Positions 19,419 to 30,064 of a stretch of 64,000 nt of DNA are shown here, piece after piece. Each line of letters starts with the position of its first letter. The first letter of the stretch is position 1. The stretch comes from GCA-2746605 sp963704835 (GTDB lineage Bacteria; Bacteroidota; Ignavibacteria; Ignavibacteriales; Melioribacteraceae). The position numbers and the translations under genes were made by a program. The stretch is from assembly GCA_963704835.1 (NCBI GenBank), contig CAVPHW010000005.1, forward strand, positions 62,001 to 126,000, written 5' to 3'. A model generated the notes under the pieces. It did not search any database. It was not told where the DNA came from and saw nothing but the letters and a program-made list of their open reading frames with translations.

Positions 19419-20867
19419 TTATTTCAGTAAAACCATTTTTCTAGTGATTGAACCGACATTTGAACTAATTCTTACAAAATAGCTACCAGAAGATAAACTT
19501 GCTGCATTAAACAAAATACTGTAGTTCCCGGCTTCTTTTGTCTCACTCACCAAATCTAAAACACGGCCTCCAATAGAATTAAAAATTGAAATATTTATAA
19601 ACGATTTTTTCTGAATTGTATAGTCTATTCTTGTAGATGGATTAAAAGGGTTTGGATAATTCTGATGTAACTTAAAACTTAAATCCAATTCTGCTATTTC
19701 GCCTTCTTTGATTGATACAATTGGTGTGATCGTGTAATCAACCTTGGTTGAATTTACCCAAGAAAGTAGATCCAAATCCCAATCTTGATAAAGTTCACCG
19801 ATTGGAAAACCTTCAGCATTATAAGTAAAAAAAGCTTGCTCATAATTAATCCAAATAGAATTATCAATATCCCAATCCTGCGAAAAATAACTTAATTGAT
19901 TTCCCTCATTATCATAAGTGTAAATATCTCGGTACCAAATAAGCCAACTTAAACTTCCTTCATCCCAAAACTCATAATAGTATTCAGTATTCTGATTTGA
20001 TGCGTTATAAATAAATTTATGATTTGATGAATTGATCCATTGCGAACTAGTAGTATCCCATATTTTAATAAGTTGGCTTGTAGAATTTCCTTGAGCATCA
20101 TATTGATAGTCAGTTTTAGTAATATTTTCCCAAGTATTTTTAGTTGTTGACCATTCTTGATAAGTATCGGTCATTAACAAATTGTTGTTTTCATAAACTC
20201 CCAAATGTTGCCAAATATTTTCCCATTTTGAAGTTAATCCATTCCAATCCTGATTGATATAAACCAGATTGTTCCCGTTAGTATCGTACTCATATTTATA
20301 AATAGAGTAATCATCCCACTTGGAAGTAACTTCGTTCCAAATCTGAAGTAAGTCTTCCGTAATATTATTTTGAGAGTTATAGGTTGTCAAATATTGGAAA
20401 TAAAACACCCAAGCTCCGGCACTCGAGTTTAATCTTTGGTAGGATAACCAATTACCAAATTCATCATATACGCTAATATATTTTTCTACATTAATCCAAA
20501 CTTTTCCTTGATCGTCCCAAGTTTGATAAAGACTTTCTATTTCATTCAGATTGTCATCGTAAGTATTAATATACCGCTCAGAATTTAACCAAGCTGAAGT
20601 GGCTACATCCCAATTGTAAATAATATAATCATATTGGTAGCCTTCTGAATTTATTGAGGTCTTTAGTAGCTGCTGATTTTCTCTATTGAGTGTTAACTTG
20701 TGGCTTGCTTTGTATTCAAGTTTACCTTTAATCATATCGTATTTTACATCGGATTTTTTATGATTTTTTTCTGAACGATTTGAAATAGCAAAATTTGAAT
20801 GAATTTTATGCTGACCGAATAAAGTAAATTGAAAGAATAGAACAAAATAAAAAATGAGAAATTTCAT
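19419..20867 (-). CDS. T9SS-sorted protein with 31-residue tandem repeats
   Basis: A 482-aa secreted protein with a signal peptide (MKFLIFYFVLFFQFTLFG). About ten tandem units follow between residues ~80 and ~385. Each starts with W(D/N), has a second Trp seven residues later, then Tyr and Asn positions, and ends near Gln. Most units are 31 residues long, for example WNEVTSKWDDYSIYKYEYD. The C-terminus is a sorting module (QNYPNPFNPSTRIDYTI to ITRKMVLLK). The regular Trp/Tyr pattern suggests a repetitive beta fold like a surface adhesin or carbohydrate-binding array, but I recognise no named family. Confidence 0.8.
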   Translation of the reverse strand: MKFLIFYFVLFFQFTLFGQHKIHSNFAISNRSEKNHKKSDVKYDMIKGKLEYKASHKLTLNRENQQLLKTSINSEGYQYDYIIYNWDVATSAWLNSERYINTYDDNLNEIESLYQTWDDQGKVWINVEKYISVYDEFGNWLSYQRLNSSAGAWVFYFQYLTTYNSQNNITEDLLQIWNEVTSKWDDYSIYKYEYDTNGNNLVYINQDWNGLTSKWENIWQHLGVYENNNLLMTDTYQEWSTTKNTWENITKTDYQYDAQGNSTSQLIKIWDTTSSQWINSSNHKFIYNASNQNTEYYYEFWDEGSLSWLIWYRDIYTYDNEGNQLSYFSQDWDIDNSIWINYEQAFFTYNAEGFPIGELYQDWDLDLLSWVNSTKVDYTITPIVSIKEGEIAELDLSFKLHQNYPNPFNPSTRIDYTIQKKSFINISIFNSIGGRVLDLVSETKEAGNYSILFNAASLSSGSYFVRISSNVGSITRKMVLLK

Positions 20868-20942
20868 AAGCTCCTTTTCATAATTTTAAGACCAAAAATT
20901 TGCAATTGAATAGTTAAAAAATAATGTAGTTAAATCATTCCG

Positions 20943-22037
20943 TTATTTCAAATAAATCATTTTTCTTACTTCAACTTTATTCAATGTAGAAATTTTATAA
21001 AAGTATGCCCCACTGCTAAGATTAGAGCCGTCAAATTCTAGCGTATAATTGCCGGGCGATTGTTCTTTATCCAATAAAATACGTATTACTTCTCCAAGCA
21101 GATTAATCACTTGAACGGTCACTTTAGATCTTTCCGAAAGTGAATAAGATATAGTTGTTTTAGGATTAAACGGATTAGGATAATTCTGATAAACTGCAAA
21201 TATATCCGGTTTTTTATTTGATATACCTGTAATAAAATTCCAATTATTTAGTTCATCAAAAACTGTTGAAGTTGCCAGCTTTTGAAGATAATATGCAACA
21301 TGGATAGGAATATCAATAATGTATTGATTATTGAATAATTCTTCATGAAATATTGTTGAATAAATTACACAAGCTGTTAAATAAGAACCCTCAACTGTAG
21401 GGTGAGCTAAATCAGGAGTAAACAATTCAATTCCGTCATTATTAGAAACAACTTTATCCCAAGCCCAACCAACCGGTGCAATTTTAAATCCATAACCTTT
21501 AGCAATTGTAAGTGAATTTTCATAGATCTTAACTTGCATTTCGTGGTAATTATCCATTTCTTCTTCTACCCAAAATTTTCCATCTTTGTAAGCCCAAGGC
21601 ATAAACAGAATAATTTTTGTTTCAATGCTGTTATTATTAATTATCTGCCGTAAATTATTAAGTGCAAGATTTAGCGGATATACTTCATTAAATTCATTCG
21701 GATAAGCAAATCGGTATGGTGAATCTTGTAAAACAATATAGTCCCATTTTAAAGAATTTATTTTATTTATTGCTGCGTTGGATTGACTAATCTCAAAAAG
21801 TGATCTTCCATAAAGCAAGTATTTATCAACATAGACATTGTTATTTGTATTTTTTGCTAGTTCTTCTAACATAGATGGCATTTCGTTCCATCCTGTAAAA
21901 CTATTGCCAAGAAAAAGAATTTTTGTGGAAGAAAGTTTTACTTCTGAATTTTTAGTCTTAGCAAGGCATGGATTGGCGAAGAAGTAAAACAATAAAGAAA
22001 GAGAAATATAAATTAGTGCAAGTTGTAGTTTGAACAT
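20943..22037 (-). CDS. SGNH-type hydrolase with T9SS sorting domain
   Basis: A 364-aa secreted protein. After a hydrophobic signal (residues ~5-26) comes the block I motif LFLGNSFTGWNEMPSML with the candidate nucleophile Ser. IVLQDSPYRF and the C-terminal DLAHPTVEGSYLTACVIY, with the Asp-x-x-His pair, complete an SGNH/GDSL-type catalytic set resembling DUF4886 proteins. The last ~80 residues are the sorting module (YQNYPNPFNPKTTISYSL to VEVRKMIYLK). It is likely an extracellular esterase or deacetylase. The substrate is not evident. Confidence 0.82.
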   Translation of the reverse strand: MFKLQLALIYISLSLLFYFFANPCLAKTKNSEVKLSSTKILFLGNSFTGWNEMPSMLEELAKNTNNNVYVDKYLLYGRSLFEISQSNAAINKINSLKWDYIVLQDSPYRFAYPNEFNEVYPLNLALNNLRQIINNNSIETKIILFMPWAYKDGKFWVEEEMDNYHEMQVKIYENSLTIAKGYGFKIAPVGWAWDKVVSNNDGIELFTPDLAHPTVEGSYLTACVIYSTIFHEELFNNQYIIDIPIHVAYYLQKLATSTVFDELNNWNFITGISNKKPDIFAVYQNYPNPFNPKTTISYSLSERSKVTVQVINLLGEVIRILLDKEQSPGNYTLEFDGSNLSSGAYFYKISTLNKVEVRKMIYLK

Positions 22038-22122
22038 GCTTTGAGTATAGTAAATTTTGATATTTGAAGCACATTAAAATAGCAAATAAAATCAATAAAC
22101 TTATGGTGTAAAAGATTGGTAG

Positions 22123-22150
22123 TTAAAAAAAAGCCCACTGTTGTGGGCCT
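22123..22150 (-). terminator. Rho-independent terminator
   Basis: Stem GCCCAC/GTGGGC (22133-22138 and 22143-22148) with loop TGTT. On the minus strand it is followed by eight T. It closes the transcript of the endonuclease gene that ends at 22196. Confidence 0.85.
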
Positions 22151-22195
22151 TTAGATGCAAAGTAATTTGCTTGCGGTAAAACAGAAAAAAACGTT

Positions 22196-25100
22196 TTACT
22201 TCAATATTATCATTTTTTTAACTTCTACATTTTGGCCAGCTGAAATTCTGTAAAAATAAGTTCCACTACTTAGGTATGAGCCATTGAAATCTAACTTATA
22301 TTTACCAGCCAATTGTTCTTGATCCAACAGTACACTAACTACTTCACCAATCATATTGTATACAATAACCTTTACGTTCATTCTTTCGGGTATTGAATAA
22401 GCAATTGTTGTACTTGGATTGAAAGGGTTAGGATAATTCTGAGCAACCTCAAATTTAGTCGGAACGCCAACTTCAATTTCAACTGTATTTGAGTATTCAA
22501 ATCTGCCGTCAATATCAATTTGCTTTAACCGGTACAAGAATTTTCCGCTTAGGGTAACTTGTTTGTCAGTAAATGAATAAACTTTATTGGAATTGCTATT
22601 GCCTGCACCTTCAACAAATCCAACTTTCTCCCATCCCTCGTCTCCGCTCAGGATAAAATTGTTGCTCAGATTGCTAGCAATCTGAGTTACATTTACATTT
22701 TGCCTTTCTACTTCAAATCCGTAGTTATTCACTTCGGTGGCTGTTTCCCAATTTAGATAAACACCTTTTTCAGAAACTGAAGCATTGAATACCATTAGTT
22801 CAACCGGTAATGCTCCATTATTTTGAATATCATTTAAGTCTCTTGGCTGAATTTGATATCCCCAATTATACGGTGCTGCAACATCATATTGAGTAAATAT
22901 TCCAACAATATCTTTCGGCCAGGTTGGTTGAATTGTACCATCTATTTCTGTATCCTTATCAATTCTAAGAACTAGTGTCGAAATTCCACCATCAGTTGTT
23001 ACCTCAACACTGGCAGTTTGCACCTTCCAATTGGCCATGCTTCTCCAGCATTTGTATTTGAAAGATGTTGAATACCAACTAACATCCCTTCATATGTTTC
23101 CGGATTAGCTAAAAAATGTGCAATACTCATCACAATTGGTTGTGGCAATATCCCAGGACCATTTGCTTTAGAAAGTTTTGGTGATATTGAAGTAACCACT
23201 CCATCTTTTACATCGGTTGATAAATTATCTGGTACAATTTCTACTTTCCCATTAAACTGTTCTATTTTACCTTCAACAATATAATTGTTACCTCTAATTA
23301 TAGTTGTAATGCTGCCTGACTTAAAAATATTGATTCCTGCTGTTGCGTCTTGTAAATAAACGTCAAGATTTATTGGAGAAAAAGTTCCACTTTCAACGGT
23401 AGCAACACCGGCAATTCTGGCATAAGTATTTAATATGAAGCAATCTTCTTTCAGTTCCATCAACTACCGTAAGTTTGGTAATTGGAGTAGTGCCTGTAAA
23501 GACTTTTTGGTGTGCAGTTAGTTCTGGAGGCACCTTCTCCATCGACTGCGTAAATCCAATATTCTACTAGGCTCCCATCTCCATAAACTGAGCTTCAAAA
23601 TTGACCCTGTATAGTTAGAACCCGTAGTATGGCTCATTGTAATTTCTTGTTCACTTCCACCATCAATTGTATAAATAATTTTCACACTTCCAACACTTAC
23701 ATCATCCGTTACACTAACATTGATAATAAGATTTTCTTCAGAAGTAGGTATTTTGGGTGACGCTGCAAGGATTCCTATAGTTGGCGGACCTGCATTAACT
23801 GCATGGGTTCCCAAACCACCAAATGTATCCAAATCAAAACCCAACCATTCCACCGAAGGATCAAAAACATCGGAACCATCTGAATCACCTATACCAACTG
23901 ATGATTTTCTTCTGAGTGTATGATCATAAGTGGTTACATTTCCACTTCCCCATTCGGTACCAGGGTCAAAACCAATTTGACCAATTACATCGATGATTTG
24001 AGTTCCTTTAACTAATGCAACCGCATCATTACCATTATAGTTTATACTACCACTGATTTGAGTTGCAACATTTAAAATTGTAGGATCAGCAGAAGGGTTT
24101 GCAACAACAAACACATCGCCATTAGCAAGTGACCCAGTTAAATTAGCTGTAAAACTAGCAGAAGTTCCGCCATTTGAATATACTTCAATCTTGTAATCAC
24201 CAGCAGTAAGATCAATAGTCTGCCCGGTATTATTAAAAATTTCCAGGGCTTTATTATCTGAACTTCCCTCAATGTATTCAGAGAAATAAGGGTTATTTGT
24301 AACATATTCAACATCATAAAAATTTATATAATTTACATACTCCGGATGATCAACAAAGGGATTTCTATTTCCTTGGATTGATTGAGTATAATCATTTCTT
24401 GTTAACTCCCATTGATCAGGTGGGTCTTGGTTATGCCAAGAAAGAAGAAGATTTACATCTTGAGGAGACCTATCAGAATTTGCGTTAACCCAGCTTAAGT
24501 CCCCAATCGTATCCATCAATGTCATCGTATCTAATAATCATATATAAAATGGCTCTGGCAGCATCGCCTTTATGTTGATCTCTTGGCTCATAAACTGTAT
24601 TTCCATTTAAATCAGTTCCAAATCTTGCATCACCAAATATTCCTGTTGTCGCATCAGGTGTTGCCACAATTCCAAATGGGTGATTACTTCTTATTCCATT
24701 TGCACCATTTTGATGTGTTGGAAATAAATGGTGTTGATCTGCAGTATTCATTTCTTTCAAAGGGAGTATCAGCCGGATTAGTCGGCATCCAACTGTGTGG
24801 GAATGTATGTTCTCTACTTAAAACGTTCCCAAGTAAATGTTCCAGAATAAATATATTCGTAATTTGAATAAACACAAAATACTGATCTCGATCCATCACC
24901 ATTATCTTTAGAAGCGAAATTTGCAATGTTTGTTTCATCATGCTGAGAATATGGAACCCATGTATAAGGATTTCTAATTCTATTTTTCAAATCATAAATA
25001 AAAGTTGTTAAATTTGGATCAATGTTTTCGTAATAATCGCCACCTGTTTGTTCAATAATAGAAAGACTAAATTGAGTATTAGTCCCAACCACAGCGGCAT

Positions 25101-26366
25101 TTCCTCCACTTACGTTTTGAATTTCAAAAATAAGTGTTTCGTTTCCTTCAGTGATTCCATCATCTGTAATAACTAAAGTCACTGATTTATCCGTTGAATT
25201 GCCAGCTGGAAAAGTAACCGTTTGAGTTGTATAATTATTTATATCAGCAGCATCACCTGTCCCACCTACTAAGACAATATTTGCTGTTGTTTGATTTACA
25301 GCATCCGGATTTGATATAGAAACTGTAATGTTAAAAGAACCACCATTTTCTGATACAGAACCACTTAAATTCTTAAATTGTACAGTAGTAGCCGGTTGAG
25401 CAACAGTTGAGACAGAAATAGTATTCGAACTGATTGAAGTCCCAGCAGAATTATTTGCTCTCACTCTGTAATGATATGGCGTGTTAGGGTTTAAAGGTGT
25501 AACAGTTTTACTTGTTACATTGCCAATATCCAAATTTTCAAAACCTGCAACAAAAGATGAGAAATCATTAGCTTCAGAAACATCTAGAAAATATTTTGTT
25601 GCGCCACTTGAAGAATTCCATTTAGCGGAAAAGCTATTATGCAAAATATTTGAGGCATCAATTGCAACTGGAGGATTTGGGGTTGTAACCACACTTCCAG
25701 TAACAGTGAATGAACCTGAGGGCATTGTTAAAGTAGTATTACTCTTAGTCCAATTGGCATAATTTGAGATTGATTGTAAAAGTTCGACCATCGTACCAGA
25801 AGTTGTAGACATATCATAGATAGCATTATCAAATTCATTCCTCATCTGTCCAGAATTTGCTCCAACTGCTAGTGCAGTATAATTATTAGTCAACCTGATG
25901 GTAGTGTTGATTCATTTGAACTTGTTGCTTCAGCTTGCCAAATGTACTATTCGTTTGCACTGCATAAATAAAAGTTGGACTTGATGAATTTCCTTGAAAT
26001 GCAATTACTTGATCACCACTTGCCGATAAATTAAAACCACTGGATCCTAAACCGTCATTGTCTTTCACAAAACTTGAAGCATCTATCGTGTAAGTAATTA
26101 TTGTTCCAGCTGGAACAAGATTAGGAGATGTATACCTTAAACCTCCCTCATTTGCTCTAAACGTTCCATCTGCTTTCACTCCACTATCAGTAAACCTAAT
26201 TTGAGTACCAGATGGAATATCTTTAAGAACAACAAACGAAAAATCTTTTGGTGAATCTGTGTTGTACACCAATAATTGCGATATCCCCTGGAGAAAGTGT
26301 TTGAGCAAAAACTGAAATTGTAATAAAAGTGAAAACTAATAAGAAAAGTAATTTTTTGAATTGCAT
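22196..26366 (-). CDS. Secreted multidomain endonuclease I with T9SS sorting domain, frameshifted
   Basis: One locus of ~1390 codons, read through seven overlapping frames. Order: signal peptide (MQFKKLLFLLVFTFITISVFAQ from ATG 26366); a lamin-tail-like domain (GDIAIIGV ... FVVLKDIPSGTQIRFTD); fibronectin III (~25450-25680, ATKYFLDVSEANDF); Calx-beta (NLSGSVSENGGSFNITVSI); endonuclease I (EndA/NucM family) with LSREHTFPHSWMP, DQHHLFPTHQNGANGIRS and ARAILYMIIRYDDIDG; a second lamin-tail domain (LEIFNNTGQTIDLTAGDYKI); an OB-like part; and a sorting module (AQNYPNPFNPSTTIAYSI). It should degrade extracellular DNA. All frame changes keep the domains in order, so sequence error is more likely than decay. 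Confidence 0.8.
22661..22691. repeat. Palindromic element inside a coding sequence (copy A)
   Basis: Inverted repeat built on CTCAGATTGCT-AGCAATCTGAG with flanking GTTAC on one side. It lies in frame inside the endonuclease gene and encodes VTQIASNLSN. A second short motif (CATCCCTCGTCTCCGCTCAG, 22632-22651) lies next to it. Confidence 0.65.
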
Positions 26367-26440
26367 TTAGACCCCTAACAGTAAAATGAATAAATTTAAT
26401 AAAACCCAGAAGTAATTTTACAAATTGAGCTAGTTTTTTG

Positions 26441-26467
26441 CTTGATTTATATCACAATGCTTGTGAT
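26441..26467. promoter_or_regulatory. CRP/FNR-like palindrome upstream of the endonuclease gene
   Basis: On the minus strand TGTGA-TATAAA-TCAAG, directly adjoined by a second dyad, ATCACAA-TGC-TTGTGAT (26451-26467). The proximal edge is 75 bp from the start codon at 26366. It resembles two other sites at 28851 and 31478. Confidence 0.5.
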
Positions 26468-26482
26468 TAAATGATACACATA

Positions 26483-26518
26483 TAAAAAAATGCCAGGCAA
26501 TTCTTATTTACCTGGCAC
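26483..26518 (-). terminator. Rho-independent terminator
   Basis: Stem TGCCAGG/CCTGGCA (26491-26497 and 26511-26517), followed on the minus strand by seven T. It ends the transcript of the sorted protein at 26557-27966. Confidence 0.85.
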
Positions 26519-26556
26519 TTATAAAATCTTGTGTCTTATATCTTACATCTAAAATA

Positions 26557-27966
26557 TTACTTAACCATAACCATTTTCCGTACTGCAATATTTTTACCGG
26601 AAACAACTCTGTAAAAATAGTTACCACTACTTAATCTAGATGCATCAAATTCATAATTATATTTACCGGGACTTAATTGTTGATCAACCATTGTTTCAAC
26701 AACTTCTCCTAACATATTAAATATTTGTAATGTTACATTTTCTTTTTCATTTATGGAAAAAGTTATTGTCGTTGTTGGATTAAAAGGATTTGGGTAATTT
26801 TGTTTTACCTCAAAATTTGTCGGAATTCCAATTTCTATTTCAATTTGATCTGAATATTCAAATGTTCCATCTATATCAATCTGTTTTAGTCTATAGTTAT
26901 ATTTTCCACTTGCGGTAATTGATTTATCTTCAAATGAATAAATCTTTGGTGAGTTACTATTTCCATGTCCCTCAACAAATGCAATCTTTTCCCAAGATTC
27001 TTCATCCAATAAATTGGATTCAGAATGACTGTCATTCTGAACTTGTTTCAGAATCTGTCTCTCAATATCAAATCCATAATTATTAACTTCTGTTTCAGTT
27101 TCCCAATTTAGAATTGTAGAATTTTCAATAATATTTGCTGAAAAAGCAGTTAGTTCAACGGGCAGCGGAACTGCAGCACCAGACAATGGAGCATTTGTAA
27201 AAGCACTTGGCGCATTGGTAAATTCTAGTGAAAAAGAAGCCTCGCTTGGGATTGAAGCAGTAACATCTCCAGTTGCATTTGCTGCCAAATCCACTGTAAC
27301 AAAATAATATGAACCAGTAGTACTAATTGGATTAGAAAAACCTGAAAATGTGACAGTTGAATTATCACCTACAGAGCTACCTAGTTGTGTATCCGTTCCA
27401 AATGTTGCATCGGTTGAACTCCAGAGTTTGACATTAGATACGTTGCTTCTTGTACCCGCAAGATCAACGGTTACAGATTTAAGAACACCTACATCATCGG
27501 TAGAGGTAAGTTTAAACATGCCAATTGGATTGTCGGTTGTTCCTGGTGTACCGTTCGGAGGTGAATAGGCAGTACCATCTTCAAAAGTTGTAATTAGTTC
27601 AACTGAAATAGCATTAGGTAGTGTACCTGAGACCCCATTTGGCGACCATTGAATTCCAGCTGGCATTTTAGTTTGAGCTGGATTTGGTTGAGTCCACCAA
27701 TATAAAATACTTACCTCATCTTCTAAATCATCATCAATATTCCAAAAACTTTGAGAAAAGGCAGTTGAAAAGTCATGATAAATGTGATATGTTCCGCCAA
27801 CATGATCGTACTTTGGTCTATTATCACTTCCATGTGTACCATTTTCTACATAAATGCCATTTACTCCAGCAGTTCCTGCATCGCTAATTTTATAATATTG
27901 AGCAAACGAATTATTAATAGAAAACATAAAAACTAGTATTAAAAAAAGATAAAATATTTTTTTCAT
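26557..27966 (-). CDS. T9SS-sorted secreted protein
   Basis: A 469-aa protein. I use the ATG at 27966 because an AGGAGG site (27973-27978) lies just upstream; a frame starting seven codons earlier would include that site. A signal peptide (MKKIFYLFLILVFMFSINNSFAQ) precedes a Gly/Thr/Asn-rich beta domain with no family I can name. After VELTAFSANIIENSTILNW comes the fibronectin-like module (NNYGFDIERQ ... YNYRLKQIDIDGTFEYSD) and the sorting module (QNYPNPFNPTTTITFSI to IAVRKMVMVK). The module loop carries an inserted palindromic element. It lies 27 nt behind the tail-collar gene and is probably co-transcribed with it. Confidence 0.88.
   Translation of the reverse strand: MKKIFYLFLILVFMFSINNSFAQYYKISDAGTAGVNGIYVENGTHGSDNRPKYDHVGGTYHIYHDFSTAFSQSFWNIDDDLEDEVSILYWWTQPNPAQTKMPAGIQWSPNGVSGTLPNAISVELITTFEDGTAYSPPNGTPGTTDNPIGMFKLTSTDDVGVLKSVTVDLAGTRSNVSNVKLWSSTDATFGTDTQLGSSVGDNSTVTFSGFSNPISTTGSYYFVTVDLAANATGDVTASIPSEASFSLEFTNAPSAFTNAPLSGAAVPLPVELTAFSANIIENSTILNWETETEVNNYGFDIERQILKQVQNDSHSESNLLDEESWEKIAFVEGHGNSNSPKIYSFEDKSITASGKYNYRLKQIDIDGTFEYSDQIEIEIGIPTNFEVKQNYPNPFNPTTTITFSINEKENVTLQIFNMLGEVVETMVDQQLSPGKYNYEFDASRLSSGNYFYRVVSGKNIAVRKMVMVK
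27016..27057. repeat. Palindromic element inside a coding sequence (copy B)
   Basis: Inverted repeat GATTCAGAATGAC / GTCATTCTGAA followed by a further CAGAATC half. It is inserted in frame and encodes QILKQVQNDSHSES on the minus strand. It lies at the same place in the module as copies A and C but has a different sequence type. Confidence 0.6.
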
Positions 27967-27993
27967 ATTTGAACCTCCTAATTTCATAGTTGC

Positions 27994-28675
27994 CTAACTT
28001 CTTGATGGATAAATTCCTTGTAAAGCAATTACAAAATAAATTGCAAGATAAGGCTGCATATTGTTTACCGCTTGATTACCTCCAGTATTACTGACCACGC
28101 CTGTATTCATTGTAGTATCAGTTGTCGATGCATAATTTCCTGATCCGTCTCCATTCTGTGCCGGAAAATTATTTGTTGCCGGCAGAAGTACTCCTCTGCC
28201 CACTGTCTCGTTATTAGCATTAATAATATGACTATGAGAAGGTAAATTAGCTACTTGTAAAGTATTTTGAGTACTTCCGCCTTTTTGACCCAAACTAAAT
28301 GAACCTACTCCAGGACCATTACCTGCATGAAGAGGAACTCTGCCTCTTAAATTTGGTAAAGCAAAGTTGTACCGTCCCATCACCGCCATAGGTTGTGCCC
28401 AATAATGAAAACAGTGCTTGATTTTGATGATTGGAAGTAATTGACCATCACAAATTGCATAACCTCTAGGAGCAAAATTGAACACAAACATTCATAATTT
28501 CCCCTATAAAAGGGTTTGAAGCAATTGTGGGGATTTGGATCAGCTTTAATTTTATTTGACGTAAACACATTTGCAGTAGCAGCTAAAAGAGCTGTTCCGC
28601 CAATCCACTTTGCTGCATCTTGAAGAATCCTCTTCTCGATTTAGGATTGTTCTTGATTGTTAATTTATCGTTCAT
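27994..28675 (-). CDS. Phage tail collar-domain (microcystin-dependent-like) protein, frameshifted
   Basis: About 225 aa if repaired. The start MNDKLTIKNNPKSRRGF followed by AKWIGGTALLAATANVF resembles a twin-arginine signal (SRRxFL plus a hydrophobic stretch), read across a frame change near 28620. The remainder has MFVFNFAPRGYAICDGQLLP and ALPNLRGRVPLHAG, then the QKGGSTQNTL and LPSHSH segments and NMQPYLAIYFVIALQGIYPS. That is the Tail Collar domain of secreted microcystin-dependent-protein homologues, which are structural or adhesive rather than enzymatic. No other phage genes are nearby. Further frame changes lie near 28400 and 28490. Confidence 0.75.
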
Positions 28676-28985
28676 ACTTACCTCTTATGCTTACTTGTTT
28701 CATTATGATAATTAATTTGTAACTTATAAATAAAAGGATATTTTGTCTAATTATTTTTAAATACAATATATCACTAAGAAAGATCTGAGTTTATATTCAT
28801 TAAATAAGATTACTTATCTTATTTAAATAAAGTATAGAATGTTGCTTTCTTGTGATTTATCTCACATTAATAAATATTAAACAATAATATTTTAATCCAA
28901 ATTATATTTTTTTTGGTAGTATGGTATTTCTATTTGTTTAGTTAAATTTTACAAAGTTTTTAAATATTACAATTAGTTTTAGAAA
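28676..28985. other. 310-bp intergenic region with divergent promoter potential
   Basis: AT-rich spacer between the minus-strand tail-collar operon and the plus-strand methyltransferase-like locus. It holds the CRP/FNR-like palindrome at 28851-28866 and a weaker inverted repeat (AAATAAGATTACTTATCTTATTT, in two halves around 28802-28824). No open frame of interest is present. Confidence 0.5.
28851..28866. promoter_or_regulatory. CRP/FNR-like palindrome in the divergent intergenic region
   Basis: TGTGATTTATCTCACA fits TGTGA-N6-TCACA exactly. It lies 176 bp from the tail-collar start (28675) and 120 bp from the plus-strand locus at 28986, so it could serve either direction. Confidence 0.5.
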
Positions 28986-30060
28986 ATGAGACCAAATATT
29001 AAAATAGAGAACAATGTTAATGGAGATTGCAATAAAAGATAATCAATAGTATAATTTTAAATGAAAACTCTACGTTTGGAGAAATTAAAGATTCAATTGA
29101 TGATTTGTATAATTGTTTCTCCGAAATAACCCAATTAACTGGAAAATTACAAAGGGCTGAGATAGGCTCAATTTTACCATGCGGAGAAGCGTTATCTCCC
29201 AAACTGCGGCGGGATCTATTCTTGATTATATAAAAACTACAAAATTTTTAAGAGCAATAAAAAAAGCAATAGATTTTCAATTAAATTATTTGGCAAAAGA
29301 AAAAATTAAAATAATGTATGTAGGCACTGGACCTTTTGCTAGTCTTATTATTCCTCTCATTCCACTTTATAAAGAAACATAGCTTGAAATAAATGTTATT
29401 GATTTTCACCAAGTTTCCATAAATGCTGTAAATAAAATTATTCCAATACAAATGATTTCAAAAATTACTTCGATGAAATATTAGCAATTAATGCAACTAC
29501 TTATCAAAATCCAAAACTTAAGCAATTCGATATTATTATTATTGACACAATGCAAAAAGCATTAGTTTACAGAACCACAAGTTGCAATCACAAATCATTT
29601 TGCTAAATTTTTAGCAAAAGATGGAATCCTTATTCCAGAAGAAATTAAAATATCTGCAGCACTTGCAGATTTACCAAGTGAACATTCATTTTCAAGAAGT
29701 AAGTGGACGGAATTTTGGTTAAAAATTAAACGCAATAACTCAATAGAGAATAGAATATTATTAGATGATATTTTTGTTTTGGATAAGAATGTAAGTCAAT
29801 ATTATAAAACGCTAAATACTAGTAATGGACAAATAGCCCTTTCTGAGATTAAAGTCACCAAAAAGAATGGGCGGATGAAGAATCTTATATTGCTAACAGA
29901 AATAAAAATTTATGAAGATATTATTCTTACCGAAGAAGATGAAACTGGTATTACACAACAATATTTTGATAAGGATATACCTAATATTAAATCTGGTATG
30001 ACAATAAATTTTTCATATCAATTGGGTGGTTACCCAAGATTTATATTTGATTTAACTTAG
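28986..30060 (+). CDS. Class I SAM methyltransferase-like protein, frameshifted
   Basis: The coding signal runs along the plus strand in several frames: NENSTFGEIKDSIDDLYN, then KIMYVGTGPFASLIIPLIPL, LEINVIDFHQVSINAVNK, LKQFDIIIIDTMQKAL, EPQVAITNHFAKFLAKDG and the clean C-terminus at 29779-30060. The GTGPF loop, the acidic residue after the next strand (VIDFH) and the IIID strand fit a Rossmann SAM-dependent methyltransferase. The start is uncertain; the ATG at 28986 gives MRPNIKIENN before the first frame change. I cannot name the substrate. Decay rather than sequence error is possible, because nothing shows it is essential. Confidence 0.55.
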
Positions 30061-30064
30061 GTTA

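Noticed and set aside
27994..28675. Prophage or tailocin because of the tail-collar domain
   Set aside because: No capsid, terminase, baseplate, lysis or integrase gene is nearby. The protein has its own export signal and sits with secreted cargo.
29017..29202. Minus-strand open frame near the methyltransferase-like locus
   Set aside because: It is opposite the better-supported plus-strand coding signal that continues across the region.
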